The notes below the pieces were generated by a model, which searched no databases, had not been told where the DNA came from, and saw nothing but the letters and a program-made list of their open reading frames with translations. This document shows, in pieces, positions 1 through 8,217 of a DNA stretch of 64,000 nucleotides. The translations under genes and the position numbers were made by a program. The stretch is from Geodermatophilus tzadiensis (GTDB lineage Bacteria; Actinomycetota; Actinomycetes; Mycobacteriales; Geodermatophilaceae). The stretch spans positions 103,528-167,527 of the forward strand of contig NZ_PVTG01000012.1 in NCBI RefSeq assembly GCF_003002915.1, in the 5' to 3' direction. The first letter of the stretch is position 1. Each line of letters opens with the position of its first letter.

Positions 1-213
1 CGGCGGCTGCGCAGGCCCCTGAGCTGCCGGATCACCCCTTCAGGGCACGTCGCCACCCAGCGCGACGGATCCGGCGGGCGGCGCGGCCGGGGTGCCGGTG
101 TCCAGGCACGATCGGGTTCCGGGCTGCGGCCGACGTCACGCGGCGTGCGGGACGCACCGCGCCCCGTCGGCGGTTGGGGTCGACGAGTCGTCCCGCCGTC
201 CCCGGAGGTCCCG

Positions 214-789
214 GTGTCCCGTCCCGTCCTGCAGGTGGTCGCCGCCAGCACCCGCCCCGGCCGCCGTGGCCTCGCCGTCGCCGAGTGGGTGGCGCAGCTG
301 GCCCGGGAGCACGGGGGGTTCGACGTCGAGCTGGTCGACCTCGCCGCCGTCGGGCTGCCGGTGTTCGACGAGCCCGACCACCCGCGGCTGCAGCGCTACA
401 CCCACCAGCACACGAGGGACTGGAGCGCGACGGTGTCCCGCGCCGACGCGTTCGTCTTCGTCACCCCCGAGTACAACCACTCGTTCCCGGCCTCGCTGAA
501 GAACGCCCTGGACTACCTGTCGGCCGAGTGGGCCGACAAGGCGGCCGGGCTGGTGACCTACGGCGGCGTCTCGGCGGGCCTGCGGGCGTCGTCGGCGCTC
601 AAGCCGGTGCTCGGCGCGCTGCGCGTGCTGCCCGTGGTCGAGGCGGTGTCGGTGCCCTTCTTCACCCGGTTCATCGGCGAGGACGACCGCTTCGTCCCGA
701 ACCCCGAGCTGGAGGCCGGCGGCAAGGCGATGCTCGACGAGCTGGCCCGGCTGACCCCGGCCCTGCGCGCCCTCCGCGCCGCTGCGTGA
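214..789 (+). CDS. NADPH-dependent FMN reductase (flavodoxin-like fold)
   Basis: The 191-residue product matches the NADPH-dependent FMN/azo reductase family, cytosolic flavoproteins that use NAD(P)H to reduce flavin or quinones. Visible motifs are the phosphate-binding STRPGR at residues 12-17 and the family signature TPEYNHSFPASLKNALDYL around 84-102, which binds the flavin ring. I chose the GTG at 214 because GGAGGT lies 4 nt upstream and the Rossmann strand begins right after it. An ATG 69 nt further upstream would add a tail with no domain. The gene stands alone and faces the NUDIX gene tail to tail. The physiological substrate cannot be read from the sequence. Confidence 0.85.
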   Translation: MSRPVLQVVAASTRPGRRGLAVAEWVAQLAREHGGFDVELVDLAAVGLPVFDEPDHPRLQRYTHQHTRDWSATVSRADAFVFVTPEYNHSFPASLKNALDYLSAEWADKAAGLVTYGGVSAGLRASSALKPVLGALRVLPVVEAVSVPFFTRFIGEDDRFVPNPELEAGGKAMLDELARLTPALRALRAAA

Positions 790-805
790 CCCGGCCCGGG
801 GCTCG

Positions 806-1333
806 TCAGAGGCCGTGCAGGAGCAGGAGGGCGTAGGCGGCGAGTGACGGGCCGTCGGTGAACCGGCCGTCGCGGACCATCGCCCGCAGTTCCGCCTCGG
901 GGACGAAGACCGCGACCATGTCGGCCTCGGTCACCTCGCGGGCGGTCGGGCCGGGCGTCAGGTCGGTGGCCAGCCAGACGTCGAACTCCTGCGTCGACAG
1001 CCCCGGCGCCAGGTCGAGGTGGCCCAGGTGCTCCAGCCGGCCGGCCCGCAGCCCGGTCTCCTCGGCGAGCTCGGCGCGGGCCAGCTCCTCCGGCGTCCCG
1101 CTGCTGCCCGCCGTCCAGGTGCCCTGCGGGAACTCGTGCGCCCGGCGGCCGACCGGGTGGCGGAACTGCTCGACCAGCCAGAACCCGTCCCGCTCGGCGG
1201 CGACCACGAGGGCGAAGTCCGGCTTCTCCACGACCGAGTAGACGCCGGTGGAGCCGTCGGCCCGCTCGACGGTGTCCTCGCGCAACCGGATCCAGGGGTT
1301 GCGGTAGACCTCCCGGCTGCCCGTCGTCCGCAT
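806..1333 (-). CDS. NUDIX hydrolase (ADP-ribose pyrophosphatase-like)
   Basis: The protein has 175 residues with a NUDIX fold. An N-terminal segment RNPWIRLRED resembles ADP-ribose pyrophosphatases (NudF type), which cleave ADP-ribose to AMP and ribose 5-phosphate. The NUDIX box is recognisable but divergent: its end reads AELAEETGL at residues 87-95, so the usual Arg of REUxEE is Ala, while the metal-binding Glu residues remain. The start is the ATG at 1333, beginning MRTTGSREVYRNPW. Longer readings add residues without similarity. It diverges from the DUF1992 gene with about 35 bp between starts. The exact nucleoside diphosphate substrate is unknown. Confidence 0.8.
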   Translation of the reverse strand: MRTTGSREVYRNPWIRLREDTVERADGSTGVYSVVEKPDFALVVAAERDGFWLVEQFRHPVGRRAHEFPQGTWTAGSSGTPEELARAELAEETGLRAGRLEHLGHLDLAPGLSTQEFDVWLATDLTPGPTAREVTEADMVAVFVPEAELRAMVRDGRFTDGPSLAAYALLLLHGL

Positions 1334-1367
1334 GCACGTGAGCCTGGCAGAGGCGGAGCATGGGGGC

Positions 1368-1856
1368 GTGACCGACCGCAAGCCGCCCGGGGTGTCCTTC
1401 GAGACCTGGGTCGAGCGGCAGATCGGCCAGGCGCAGCAGCGCGGCGACTTCACCGGCCTGCGCGGTGCCGGCGAGCCGCTGCCGGCGTGGGACCCCGACG
1501 AGACCGTGTACGACTGGGCGATCGCCAAGGCCCGCCGCGAGGGCATCCGGCCCGCCGAGATGCTGCCGCCGGGCCTGCGGCTGCGCCGGGAGCGCGACGA
1601 GCTGCCCGAGCGGGTGGCCGGCCTGCCCTCGGAGGGCGCGGTCCGCGCCGTCGCCGAGGACTACAACGCCCGCGTCGAGGCGTTCTGGCGCCGCCCGCAG
1701 GAGAGCCGCTGGTCGCCGGTGCCCGGCCTGGCCGACGTCGAGGCGCTGGTCGAGGGCTGGCGCGCGGACCGGCCGCCCCCGCCGCCCGAGCCGCCGGCCG
1801 CCCGGGTGCCGGACGCGCCACCGCGCCGCCGCTGGTGGCAGCGGCGGCGCGGGTGA
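1368..1856 (+). CDS. DUF1992 (DnaJ subfamily C member 28-like) protein
   Basis: This 162-residue protein carries the DUF1992 domain in its first ~70 residues, with the typical IGQAQQRGDFTGLRGAGEPL stretch around residues 19-38. The domain is shared with eukaryotic DNAJC28 but has no J domain here, and its role is unknown. The C-terminal third is Pro- and Arg-rich (residues ~130-162) and probably disordered and nucleic-acid or membrane-surface attracted. GTG at 1368 is preferred because GGAG lies 9 nt upstream; an in-frame ATG at 1332 is the alternative. No operon partner is evident. Confidence 0.75.
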   Translation: MTDRKPPGVSFETWVERQIGQAQQRGDFTGLRGAGEPLPAWDPDETVYDWAIAKARREGIRPAEMLPPGLRLRRERDELPERVAGLPSEGAVRAVAEDYNARVEAFWRRPQESRWSPVPGLADVEALVEGWRADRPPPPPEPPAARVPDAPPRRRWWQRRRG

Positions 1857-1873
1857 GGGCTTCCCTCCGGCGG

Positions 1874-2120
1874 TCACCCGGGCACGCGGTCGAGAAAGCC
1901 GAGCACGGTGCGGATGCGGCCGTCCCCGTCGGTGACGGCGACGTCGAAGCCGGTCACCGGGGGCTCGGCGCCCTCGGGGCCGAGGTGCCACGTGAAGCGC
2001 ACCTGGTCGTGGTGGGCGTCCACCGGCCCGGCGGGCCGGTGGACGAACCCGGGGAACTGTTCCTGCAGTGAACAGCTCGTCCACCAGTGCCCGGCGGGCG
2101 GCGGGGTCGGTCTCGGGACC
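1874..2120 (-). pseudogene. Broken SnoaL-like (NTF2-fold) gene with internal deletion
   Basis: Two pieces of one SnoaL-like polyketide cyclase/isomerase-type domain are visible in different frames. The N-terminal piece reads ETDPAARRALVDELFTA (about 2065-2114). The C-terminal piece, shifted by one base, runs from LQEQFPGF through VDAHHDQVRFTWHLGPEG to GFLDRVPG and the stop at 1874. The middle ~25 residues expected in the family (around the conserved Asp/Pro region) are missing, so the break is a deletion plus frameshift rather than a point error. No convincing start codon precedes the first piece. A sequencing error alone would not restore the missing segment. The family identity rests on pattern recognition of the C-terminal half. 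Confidence 0.6.
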
Positions 2121-2171
2121 CCGCTGCCCCCCACCGCTCGCGAGCTCGCGGCGGGCCCTGCAACGGGGCCG

Positions 2172-2570
2172 TCAGCGGGTGCGCAGGGCGGTGAGCTGCA
2201 GGGCGGCGAACCCCGCGACGACGGCGGCCTGGAGCAGGGCCCAGGCGGTGCCGACGGCGGTGAGGTCGAAGCGCCCGGTGAGGACGGCGGCGACGCTGGC
2301 CGCCGTCCACAGCAGGTTCGCGACGACGACGGCCTCGGTGGCGACCGCCGACACCGGGCGCCGGGCGGCGACCACGGCGACCGCGGCGGCGAAGACGACG
2401 AGGAAGGCGCCGATCCCGCGCAGGGCGCCCGCGGGGACGCCGAGCGGGCCGGTCAGCAGCGGGGCGGCGGCGAGGTAGGCCAGGCCGTTGACGCCGGTGA
2501 CGGCGGCGTCGAGCCGCAGCGCCAGGCGGAGGAGGTCGAGGGGCCGGGTGGGGGCGGTGGTGTGCGTCAT
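2172..2570 (-). CDS. Small four-helix membrane protein
   Basis: The 132-residue product has four predicted hydrophobic helices: about 17-43, 48-68, 76-98 and 104-126. It has no enzymatic motif. It is a conserved-hypothetical type of actinobacterial membrane protein, and I do not recognise a function. It is transcribed divergently from the MmyB-type regulator across an 87-bp gap holding a long palindrome. It is therefore the most likely target of that regulator, an inference from layout alone. Confidence 0.7.
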   Translation of the reverse strand: MTHTTAPTRPLDLLRLALRLDAAVTGVNGLAYLAAAPLLTGPLGVPAGALRGIGAFLVVFAAAVAVVAARRPVSAVATEAVVVANLLWTAASVAAVLTGRFDLTAVGTAWALLQAAVVAGFAALQLTALRTR

Positions 2571-2600
2571 GCCGGGAACCGTGGCCCCGGCCGGGAAGGG

Positions 2601-2627
2601 CGTCGACTACCTCGCAGGTAGGCGACG
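2601..2627. promoter_or_regulatory. 27-bp near-perfect palindromic operator candidate
   Basis: The sequence consists of arms CGTCGaCTACCT and AGGTAGgCGACG around a central CGC, with one mismatched pair. It sits between the divergent membrane protein and MmyB-like regulator genes and ends 18 bp before the regulator's -10 element. The symmetry and position are what a dimeric HTH repressor site would look like. Binding by the adjacent regulator is inference. Confidence 0.6.
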
Positions 2628-2644
2628 GCGGCTCTCGCCGTCGC

Positions 2645-2650
2645 TAGCGT
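2645..2650 (+). promoter_or_regulatory. -10 element (TAGCGT) of leaderless regulator gene
   Basis: TAGCGT lies 7 nt upstream of the GTG start at 2658, so transcription would begin at or next to the start codon and no Shine-Dalgarno sequence is present. The same geometry recurs at five other genes in this window. Confidence 0.5.
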
Positions 2651-2657
2651 CCGCCCG

Positions 2658-3494
2658 GTGACCACCACCCTGCGGCCGCCGGTGGGCGCGCTGCTGCGCG
2701 GCTGGCGGCAGCGCCGCCGGCTCTCCCAGCTCGACCTGGCCACCGACGCCGGGGTCTCCGCGCGGCACCTGAGCTTCCTGGAGACCGGCCGGGCCCGCCC
2801 GAGCCGGGAGATGGTGCTCCGCCTGGCCGAGCAGCTCGACGTCCCGCTGCGCGAGCGCAACGACCTGCTGCTGGCCGCCGGCTTCGCACCCGCCTACGGC
2901 CGCCGCGGCCTCGACGCGCCGGACATGGCCGCCGTCACCCGGGCGCTGCACCTGGTGCTCGCCGCGTACGAGCCGTTCCCGGCGCTGGTGGTCGACCGCT
3001 CCTGGGAGCTGGTGACGGCCAACGCCGGCCTGGCGCTGCTCACCGACGGCGTCGCGCCGCACCTGCTGGAGCCGCCGGCCAACGTGCTGCGGGTGAGCCT
3101 GCACCCCGAGGGCCTGGCGCCGCGGATCGCCAACCTGCCGCAGTGGCGGGCGCACGTGCTGCACCGCCTCGGCCGGGAGGCGCACCTCACCGGCGACCCG
3201 GGACTGGCCGCGCTGCACCGGGAGCTGACCGCGCTGCCCGGCGGCACAGACCGCTCCACGCCCGACGGCATCGCGGTGCCGCTGCGGGTGCGCACCGGCG
3301 CCGGGGTGCTGTCCTTCCTCAGCACGGTGACCACCTTCGGCACCGCCGTCGACCTCACCGCCGCGGAGCTGTCGGTGGAGGCGTTCCTCCCCGCCGACGC
3401 CGCCACCGCCGAGGCCGTCCGCCACGTCGCGGCCGGGGCCTCCGGCGAGCACAGTGGAAGCATGCGTCCCGTCGACGGAGGAGGACGGCCATGA
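2658..3494 (+). CDS. XRE-family regulator with MmyB-like ligand domain
   Basis: The 278-residue protein has an N-terminal XRE helix-turn-helix at about residues 12-65 (core RQRRRLSQLDLATDAGVS). It is followed by a MmyB-like ligand-binding domain from ~95 to ~265, which in characterised members is PAS-like and may bind a fatty acid. Such regulators usually control an adjacent divergent gene. Here that is the four-helix membrane protein, with a 27-bp palindrome in between. The start GTG appears leaderless. The last four bases overlap the next small gene (ATGA), so the two are probably translated together. Confidence 0.85.
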   Translation: MTTTLRPPVGALLRGWRQRRRLSQLDLATDAGVSARHLSFLETGRARPSREMVLRLAEQLDVPLRERNDLLLAAGFAPAYGRRGLDAPDMAAVTRALHLVLAAYEPFPALVVDRSWELVTANAGLALLTDGVAPHLLEPPANVLRVSLHPEGLAPRIANLPQWRAHVLHRLGREAHLTGDPGLAALHRELTALPGGTDRSTPDGIAVPLRVRTGAGVLSFLSTVTTFGTAVDLTAAELSVEAFLPADAATAEAVRHVAAGASGEHSGSMRPVDGGGRP

Positions 3495-3658
3495 CCGAGA
3501 GCACCGGGCCCGGCGGGAGCGACGCCCAGGGCGTCCGGTCGACGCCGAGCGGCACCGCCGGCAGCGAGGGCGAGGACCTGCACGGCACCGCCCGCGAGGT
3601 CCACCGGGACAACGAGGAGGGCGGCGCCGAGGAGGCGGCCCGGACCCCCGGGGCCTGA
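3491..3658 (+). CDS. Small acidic disordered protein (55 aa)
   Basis: This 55-codon gene starts with ATG inside an ATGA overlap with the upstream regulator and has GGAGGA upstream. The product is rich in Gly, Glu, Ser and Thr with no hydrophobic core and is probably disordered. No known family is recognised. Its coding status is supported by codon bias, the Shine-Dalgarno sequence and the translational coupling. A second 55-residue acidic protein follows 84 bp downstream. Confidence 0.5.
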   Translation: MTESTGPGGSDAQGVRSTPSGTAGSEGEDLHGTAREVHRDNEEGGAEEAARTPGA

Positions 3659-3742
3659 GCGGCCCGCGGCCCGCCGTCAGCACAACCGGGTTGCGGCGGC
3701 GAGGTCGCCGGGTAGGCGTCCCCCGAGGCAGAGGAGGCCACC

Positions 3743-3910
3743 ATGACCGAGGTGCCGGGCACCGACCGCGAGCAGGCGGAGGAGAACGTGCTGGCGGAGA
3801 CGCCGATCCGCCCGGAGGGCATCGAGGAGGACACCTCCACCAGCGGCGACGAGGGCCAGACCGGCGACTCGGCCAAGCCGGGCGCCGGGAGCACCGACCC
3901 CGTCACCTGA
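3743..3910 (+). CDS. Small acidic disordered protein (55 aa)
   Basis: This is another 55-residue, strongly acidic protein beginning MTEVPGTDREQAEENVLAE, with GAGGAGG 7 nt before the ATG. Like its upstream neighbour it starts MTE and lacks a hydrophobic core; beyond that the two are not clearly homologous. Its stop overlaps the stop of the convergent membrane-protein gene by a few bases. Short acidic proteins of this kind are common in Actinobacteria. Function unknown. Confidence 0.5.
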   Translation: MTEVPGTDREQAEENVLAETPIRPEGIEEDTSTSGDEGQTGDSAKPGAGSTDPVT

Positions 3911-4295
3911 CCCGGCGACGCCCCCGCCCGCCCGCGAGGAGGGCGAGCAGCGCCGTCCCGGCCGCGCAGGCCAGCGGCACCCCGGCGACCAGCCACAGGT
4001 CGCCGGCGCCCGCGGGCCCGCCGGCCGCCACCAGCCCGGCGGCCAGGCCGCCCACGGCCGCCGCGGCGCTCGCCGTCAGCGAGGACCGGCGGGGGTCCGG
4101 GGCGTCCCGCCGGGTCAGCGCCCCGGCGACCAGGGCGAGGACGGCGACGCCGAGGAGCAGCCCCCCGGCGGTGCGCTCGTGCCCGTGGTCGGAGATCGCG
4201 AACAGCAGGTAGCCGAGCGCCCCCACCAGCCCCGCCGAGGCCAGCCAGGCCCAGGGGAGGGCGGCGAGGGGGCGGGGGGTCGTCGCGGTCGTCAC
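3903..4295 (-). CDS. Small four-helix membrane protein
   Basis: The 130-residue product has four hydrophobic segments at about 13-35, 43-62, 74-94 and 98-121, ending in an Arg-rich cytoplasmic tail (GGRGRRRVR). The GTG at 4295 is chosen because GGAAGG lies just upstream and the first helix follows. No family is recognised. It is convergent with the small acidic gene and divergent from the sensor kinase. Confidence 0.65.
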   Translation of the reverse strand: MTTATTPRPLAALPWAWLASAGLVGALGYLLFAISDHGHERTAGGLLLGVAVLALVAGALTRRDAPDPRRSSLTASAAAAVGGLAAGLVAAGGPAGAGDLWLVAGVPLACAAGTALLALLAGGRGRRRVR

Positions 4296-4518
4296 GGGAC
4301 CGTCCTTCCGTCGCGGGTGCCGGGTGCCGCCATGGTGGCGAGCCGCGGGCCGGCTGTCACCGGTCCCGCGGCCCGGTCCCGCCTCGTCCCCGGGGACGAG
4401 ACCGCACCGGCCTGCGGGACGATCCGGCCGGGGCGGCGCGGTCACTAGTCTCCGCAGGGCCGGGCACCCACGGTCGCGGGCTCCTCCGCGGGGTGCGCCC
4501 GGGCGAGGAGCGATCGCG

Positions 4519-5694
4519 ATGGAGGGGTCCACGGGGGTCCGCGCACCGTCGGACCCGGTGTACGCGCTGATCGCCGTGGTGTCGACCGGCGCGGCCGCGC
4601 TCGAGGGGCCGCCCGTCCTGCCGGTGCTGGTCTGTCTCGTCCTCGCGCTGGTCCCCTGGCTGCTCGTGGCCGCTGGCGCCGACCTGCCGCTCGCCCTGTT
4701 CGCCGTCCTGGCCGTGGCCCCGGTCGTGCCCGTGGTGGCCTGGTCGGGGGTCGGCAGCGCGCTGTTCCTCACCGTCGCCGCCGCCGCGCGGGTGGCCACC
4801 CGCACCGACCGGCGCGGGCTGCTGGCGGCGACCACCGCCGCGGCCGTCGCGGTGCCGTTCACCCCGTTCGCCGGCCTGCTGCCGCCCGGGACGGGCGAGG
4901 CCGAGCGCGGCGCGGGGTCGCTGTACTTCGCGTTCGGCACCGTCCTGGGCGTGCTGGTCGGCGTGCTGCTGCACCGCGCCGCCGTGCTCACCGACGACCT
5001 GCGGGTCGCCCAGGAGCGCCTGGCCGAGGCGGCCGCGCGGCAGGAGCGGCAGCGGATCGCCCGCGACGTGCACGACCTCGTCGCGCACTCGCTGACCGTC
5101 GTCGTCCTGCACGTGGGCGGCGCGCGCCGGGTGCTGCGCCGCGACCCGGGGGCGGCGGAGGGGGCGCTGGAGGAGGCCGAGCGGGTGTGCCGGGAGAGCC
5201 TGGACGGCATCCGCGGCGTGGTGGGCCTGCTGCGGTCGGGGCAGGACGAGCGCCCGGTGGTATCCCTGGACCTCGCCGAGCTGGTGGACGGCTACCGGGC
5301 GGCCGGCCTGCCGGTCGGCCTGCACACCACCGGGTCGACGGAGGCGCTGCCGCTGGTGGTGCGGGTGACCCTGCACCGGGTGGTGCAGGAGGCGCTGGCC
5401 AACGCGGCGCGGCACGCGGACGGCGCCCCGGTGCAGGTCCGCGTCGCGGTCGACGACGGCGGGGTGGAGGCCCGGGTGCGCAACGACCTGCCCGACACGG
5501 ACCCGCCCGGGACGGGCCCCGCCGGCGGCGGGCACGGCGGCTTCGGGCTGGTGGGGTTGCGCGAGCGGGTGGCCTCGCTGGGCGGCGAGCTGACCTGGGG
5601 CCCGGAGGACGGCGCCTGGGGGGTCCGGTGCGTCCTGCCGCGGCACGCCGGGGACCGGGCCGTGCCCGCCGCGGCGGCGGGAGGGCAGGCGTGA
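4519..5694 (+). CDS. NarL-type sensor histidine kinase (HisKA_3)
   Basis: The 391-residue membrane sensor kinase has about five or six hydrophobic segments between residues 14 and 155. A HisKA_3 dimerisation domain follows with the phospho-acceptor His185 in DVHDLVAHS. The HATPase_c domain has an N-box-like NAARHADG and a glycine-rich GHGGFGLVGLRERV. It has no extracellular sensor domain, so it probably senses a membrane state. ATG 4519 is preferred with GAGGAG 8 nt upstream. It overlaps the response regulator (GTGA) and is certainly co-transcribed with it. The signal is unknown. Confidence 0.88.
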   Translation: MEGSTGVRAPSDPVYALIAVVSTGAAALEGPPVLPVLVCLVLALVPWLLVAAGADLPLALFAVLAVAPVVPVVAWSGVGSALFLTVAAAARVATRTDRRGLLAATTAAAVAVPFTPFAGLLPPGTGEAERGAGSLYFAFGTVLGVLVGVLLHRAAVLTDDLRVAQERLAEAAARQERQRIARDVHDLVAHSLTVVVLHVGGARRVLRRDPGAAEGALEEAERVCRESLDGIRGVVGLLRSGQDERPVVSLDLAELVDGYRAAGLPVGLHTTGSTEALPLVVRVTLHRVVQEALANAARHADGAPVQVRVAVDDGGVEARVRNDLPDTDPPGTGPAGGGHGGFGLVGLRERVASLGGELTWGPEDGAWGVRCVLPRHAGDRAVPAAAAGGQA

Positions 5695-6344
5695 GCGCCG
5701 CGGTCCGGATCGTGCTGGCCGACGACCAGGCGCTGGTCCGCGCCGGGCTGGCGATGGTGCTGGGCTCCGAGGACGGCTTCACCGTGGTCGCGCAGTGCGA
5801 GGACGGCGCCGGGGTGCTGCCCGCCGTCCGGGCGCACCGGCCCGACCTGGTGCTGGTGGACGTGCGCATGCCCCGCGTGGACGGCCCCGAGGCCACCCGC
5901 CGGCTGCGGGCCGAGCCGGGCGCGCCCCCGGTCCTGACGCTGACGACGTTCGACGACGACGAGGTCCTCTGGGCCGCGCTCGACGCCGGGGCCGCGGGCT
6001 TCGTGCTCAAGGACAGCCCGGCCGAGGTGCTCGTCGAGGCCGTCCGCGCGGTCGCCGCCGGCGGCGCCTGGCTCGACCCGCGGGTGCTGCCCCGGGTGCT
6101 CGACCGGGCCCGCCGCCGCCCGGCACCGGGTGCGGGGACGGCGGTGCTCGACCGGCTCACGCCCCGCGAGGCCGACGTGCTGCGCCTGGTCTGCCGGGGG
6201 GCGAGCAACGCCGAGATCGCCGGCGCGCTGCGGATGGGGGAGCGGACGGTGAAGTCGCACGTCTCGGCGATCCTCGCCAAGCTCGGCGTCCGCGACCGCG
6301 CCGCGGCGATCGTGGCGGCCTACGACGCCGGGCTGGGCCGCTGA
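5691..6344 (+). CDS. NarL/LuxR-family response regulator
   Basis: The 217-residue protein has a receiver domain (residues 5-122) with acidic pair D11/D12, phospho-acceptor D57 in VLVDVRMP and the conserved Lys in FVLKDSP. A LuxR-type helix-turn-helix follows at about 152-212 (LTPREADVLRLVCRGASNAEI). It is the partner of the overlapping kinase gene. Its stop lies in a 12-bp palindrome CTGAGCGCTCAG that also includes the stop of the convergent hydantoinase B gene. Target genes are not evident nearby. Confidence 0.9.
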   Translation: MSAAVRIVLADDQALVRAGLAMVLGSEDGFTVVAQCEDGAGVLPAVRAHRPDLVLVDVRMPRVDGPEATRRLRAEPGAPPVLTLTTFDDDEVLWAALDAGAAGFVLKDSPAEVLVEAVRAVAAGGAWLDPRVLPRVLDRARRRPAPGAGTAVLDRLTPREADVLRLVCRGASNAEIAGALRMGERTVKSHVSAILAKLGVRDRAAAIVAAYDAGLGR

Positions 6345-6348
6345 GCGC

Positions 6349-8217
6349 TCAGAGGACGTCGAACTCGTTGCTGGTCGCGCCGCCGGAGAGCAGCGCGTAC
6401 CCGGGGCCGCGGTCGAAGAACGGCTCGTCGCCGCTGCGGGCCGACCGCCGCTCCGCCCGCAGCGCGTCGGTGGCCGCCTCGTCGCACGTGCCGTCGCTGC
6501 GGAGCACCATGCCGTAGTCCTCGCGGGCGCCGGTCACGGAGACCTTGCGCCACGCGACGTCGCGCAGCACCTCCTCCACCGGGCGCTCGAGCGGGTCGCC
6601 CCACCCGCCGCCGCCCGTCGTCCGGATGCGGACGACGGTGCCGGCCGGCAGCGGCTCGGCGTCGGCGAGCGCGTCGACGTCGTGCTCGTCCGGGCCGCCG
6701 GGGTCGACGGTGACCTGGAACGGCCGTCCCGCCCGCCCGCCGTTGACGCCCCAGCAGGACAGGATCGAGCGGTCGGCGATCGACATGAAGTGCGCGTCGC
6801 GCAGCACCCGGACGTGCTTCTCGTAGCCGCAGCCGCCGCGGTAGCGGCCGGGGCCGCCGGAGTCCAGCGCCAGGCCGAGGCGCTCCACCCGCAGCGGGAA
6901 CCGGCTCTCGGTGAACTCGGTGGGCAGGTTCCGCGAGTCGGGGACGACGTGGATGGTGTCCTCGCCGTCGGCGTACCAGCGCCCGCCCGAGCCGCCGCCG
7001 AGCACCTCGCGCATGAGGTAGGGGGTGCCGTCGGAGTCGGTTCCGTAGACGCCGGTGTAGCGGATCGTCTCCTGGTCGGCGGGCATGCGGCCGCCGGTGG
7101 CCTTGGCCAGCACGCCGGCCAGCACGCCGAGCAGCCGGAGGATGACGAAGGTGCGCGCGTTGGTGGGCGCCGGGAACACCGGTGTGAGCAGCGTGCCCTT
7201 CTCCGGGAAGCGCATCTCGATGAGCGGGACGACGCCCTCGTTGACGTCGAGCTCGGCCATCCGCTCCGGCGTCGCGGCGAGGTTGCGCAGGATCGGCGCC
7301 AGCCACTTCTTGAGGAAGTTGCCGTCGGCGTAGTCGCCGCAGTGGTTGATCGGCCCCTTGGCCTGCGGGCCGGTGCCGGTGAAGTCGATGACCAACGGGG
7401 TCTCGCGGCTGGAGTCCATGGTCAGCGTGATCCGCTGGCGGTGCAGCATCGGCGGGTCGACGCCGTCGTGCTCGGCGTAGTCCTCCCAGACGTAGGTGCC
7501 GTCGGGGATCTGCGACAGGATCTCCCGCCGGTAGACCTCGGTGGAGTTGGCCAGGACTGCGTCGAAGCAGGCCTCGACGGCGGCCACGCCGTAGCGGTCG
7601 AACAGCTCGCCCAGGCGGCGCGCGCCGGCCAGGCAGGCGGAGCACTCGGCGTCGAGGTCGGCGGCCAGCGAGTCGGGCATCCGCGAGTTGCGGGTCATGA
7701 TCGCCAGCGCCGCCTCGTTGCGGACGCCGCGGTCCCACAGCTTGATCGGCGGGACCATCAGCCCCTCCTCGAACACGCTGGTCGCCGCGCTCGGCATCGA
7801 CCCGGGGACGGCCCCGCCGATGTCGTCGTGGTGGCCGAACGCCTGCACGAACGCGACCACGGTCGGCACGCCGTCGACGTCGGCGAAGACCGGCACGGTC
7901 ACGCACAGGTCGGGCAGGTGCCCGATCCCGCCCTCGGAGAGGTAGACGTCGTTGTGGAAGAAGACGTCGCCGGGGTGCATGGTCGCCACCGGGTGGTCGC
8001 GGACCACGGGGTGCACCAGCGCGGAGTACGAGCGGCCGGTGAGCTTGCGCAGCTGCCGGTCGTGGATGCCGGCGCGGAAGTCGTGCGCGTCGCGGATCAT
8101 CGGCGACCGCGACGTCCGCCCGATGGAGGTCTCGACCTCCTTCTCGATCGCGGCCAGCGTGCCGGCGACGATCTCCACGAGCACCGGGTCGGCGGGTGCC
8201 CCGTCGGTGAGGCTCAT
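6349..8217 (-). CDS. hyuB: Hydantoinase B / oxoprolinase-family beta subunit
   Basis: The 622-residue protein belongs to the HyuB family (N-methylhydantoinase B, acetophenone carboxylase and 5-oxoprolinase relatives), which acts with HyuA in ATP-dependent opening or carboxylation reactions. Family stretches include HPGDVFFHNDVYLSEGG near residue 82, the FGHHDDIGG segment near 125 and the glycine-rich TTGGGGWGDPLERP near 553. Length is normal for stand-alone HyuB. It overlaps hyuA by 4 nt, so the subunits are translationally coupled. The substrate (hydantoin, oxoproline, ketone) cannot be told from sequence alone. Confidence 0.88.
   Translation of the reverse strand: MSLTDGAPADPVLVEIVAGTLAAIEKEVETSIGRTSRSPMIRDAHDFRAGIHDRQLRKLTGRSYSALVHPVVRDHPVATMHPGDVFFHNDVYLSEGGIGHLPDLCVTVPVFADVDGVPTVVAFVQAFGHHDDIGGAVPGSMPSAATSVFEEGLMVPPIKLWDRGVRNEAALAIMTRNSRMPDSLAADLDAECSACLAGARRLGELFDRYGVAAVEACFDAVLANSTEVYRREILSQIPDGTYVWEDYAEHDGVDPPMLHRQRITLTMDSSRETPLVIDFTGTGPQAKGPINHCGDYADGNFLKKWLAPILRNLAATPERMAELDVNEGVVPLIEMRFPEKGTLLTPVFPAPTNARTFVILRLLGVLAGVLAKATGGRMPADQETIRYTGVYGTDSDGTPYLMREVLGGGSGGRWYADGEDTIHVVPDSRNLPTEFTESRFPLRVERLGLALDSGGPGRYRGGCGYEKHVRVLRDAHFMSIADRSILSCWGVNGGRAGRPFQVTVDPGGPDEHDVDALADAEPLPAGTVVRIRTTGGGGWGDPLERPVEEVLRDVAWRKVSVTGAREDYGMVLRSDGTCDEAATDALRAERRSARSGDEPFFDRGPGYALLSGGATSNEFDVL

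Noticed and set aside
1..213. 3' end of a gene entering from the left edge
   Set aside because: A short open frame ends in TGA at 20-22, but six codons are too few to support a gene; the rest shows no feature.
6341..6352. CTGAGCGCTCAG palindrome as an operator or as part of the TCAGCGCTGA regulon
   Set aside because: It holds both convergent stop codons and has no promoter nearby.
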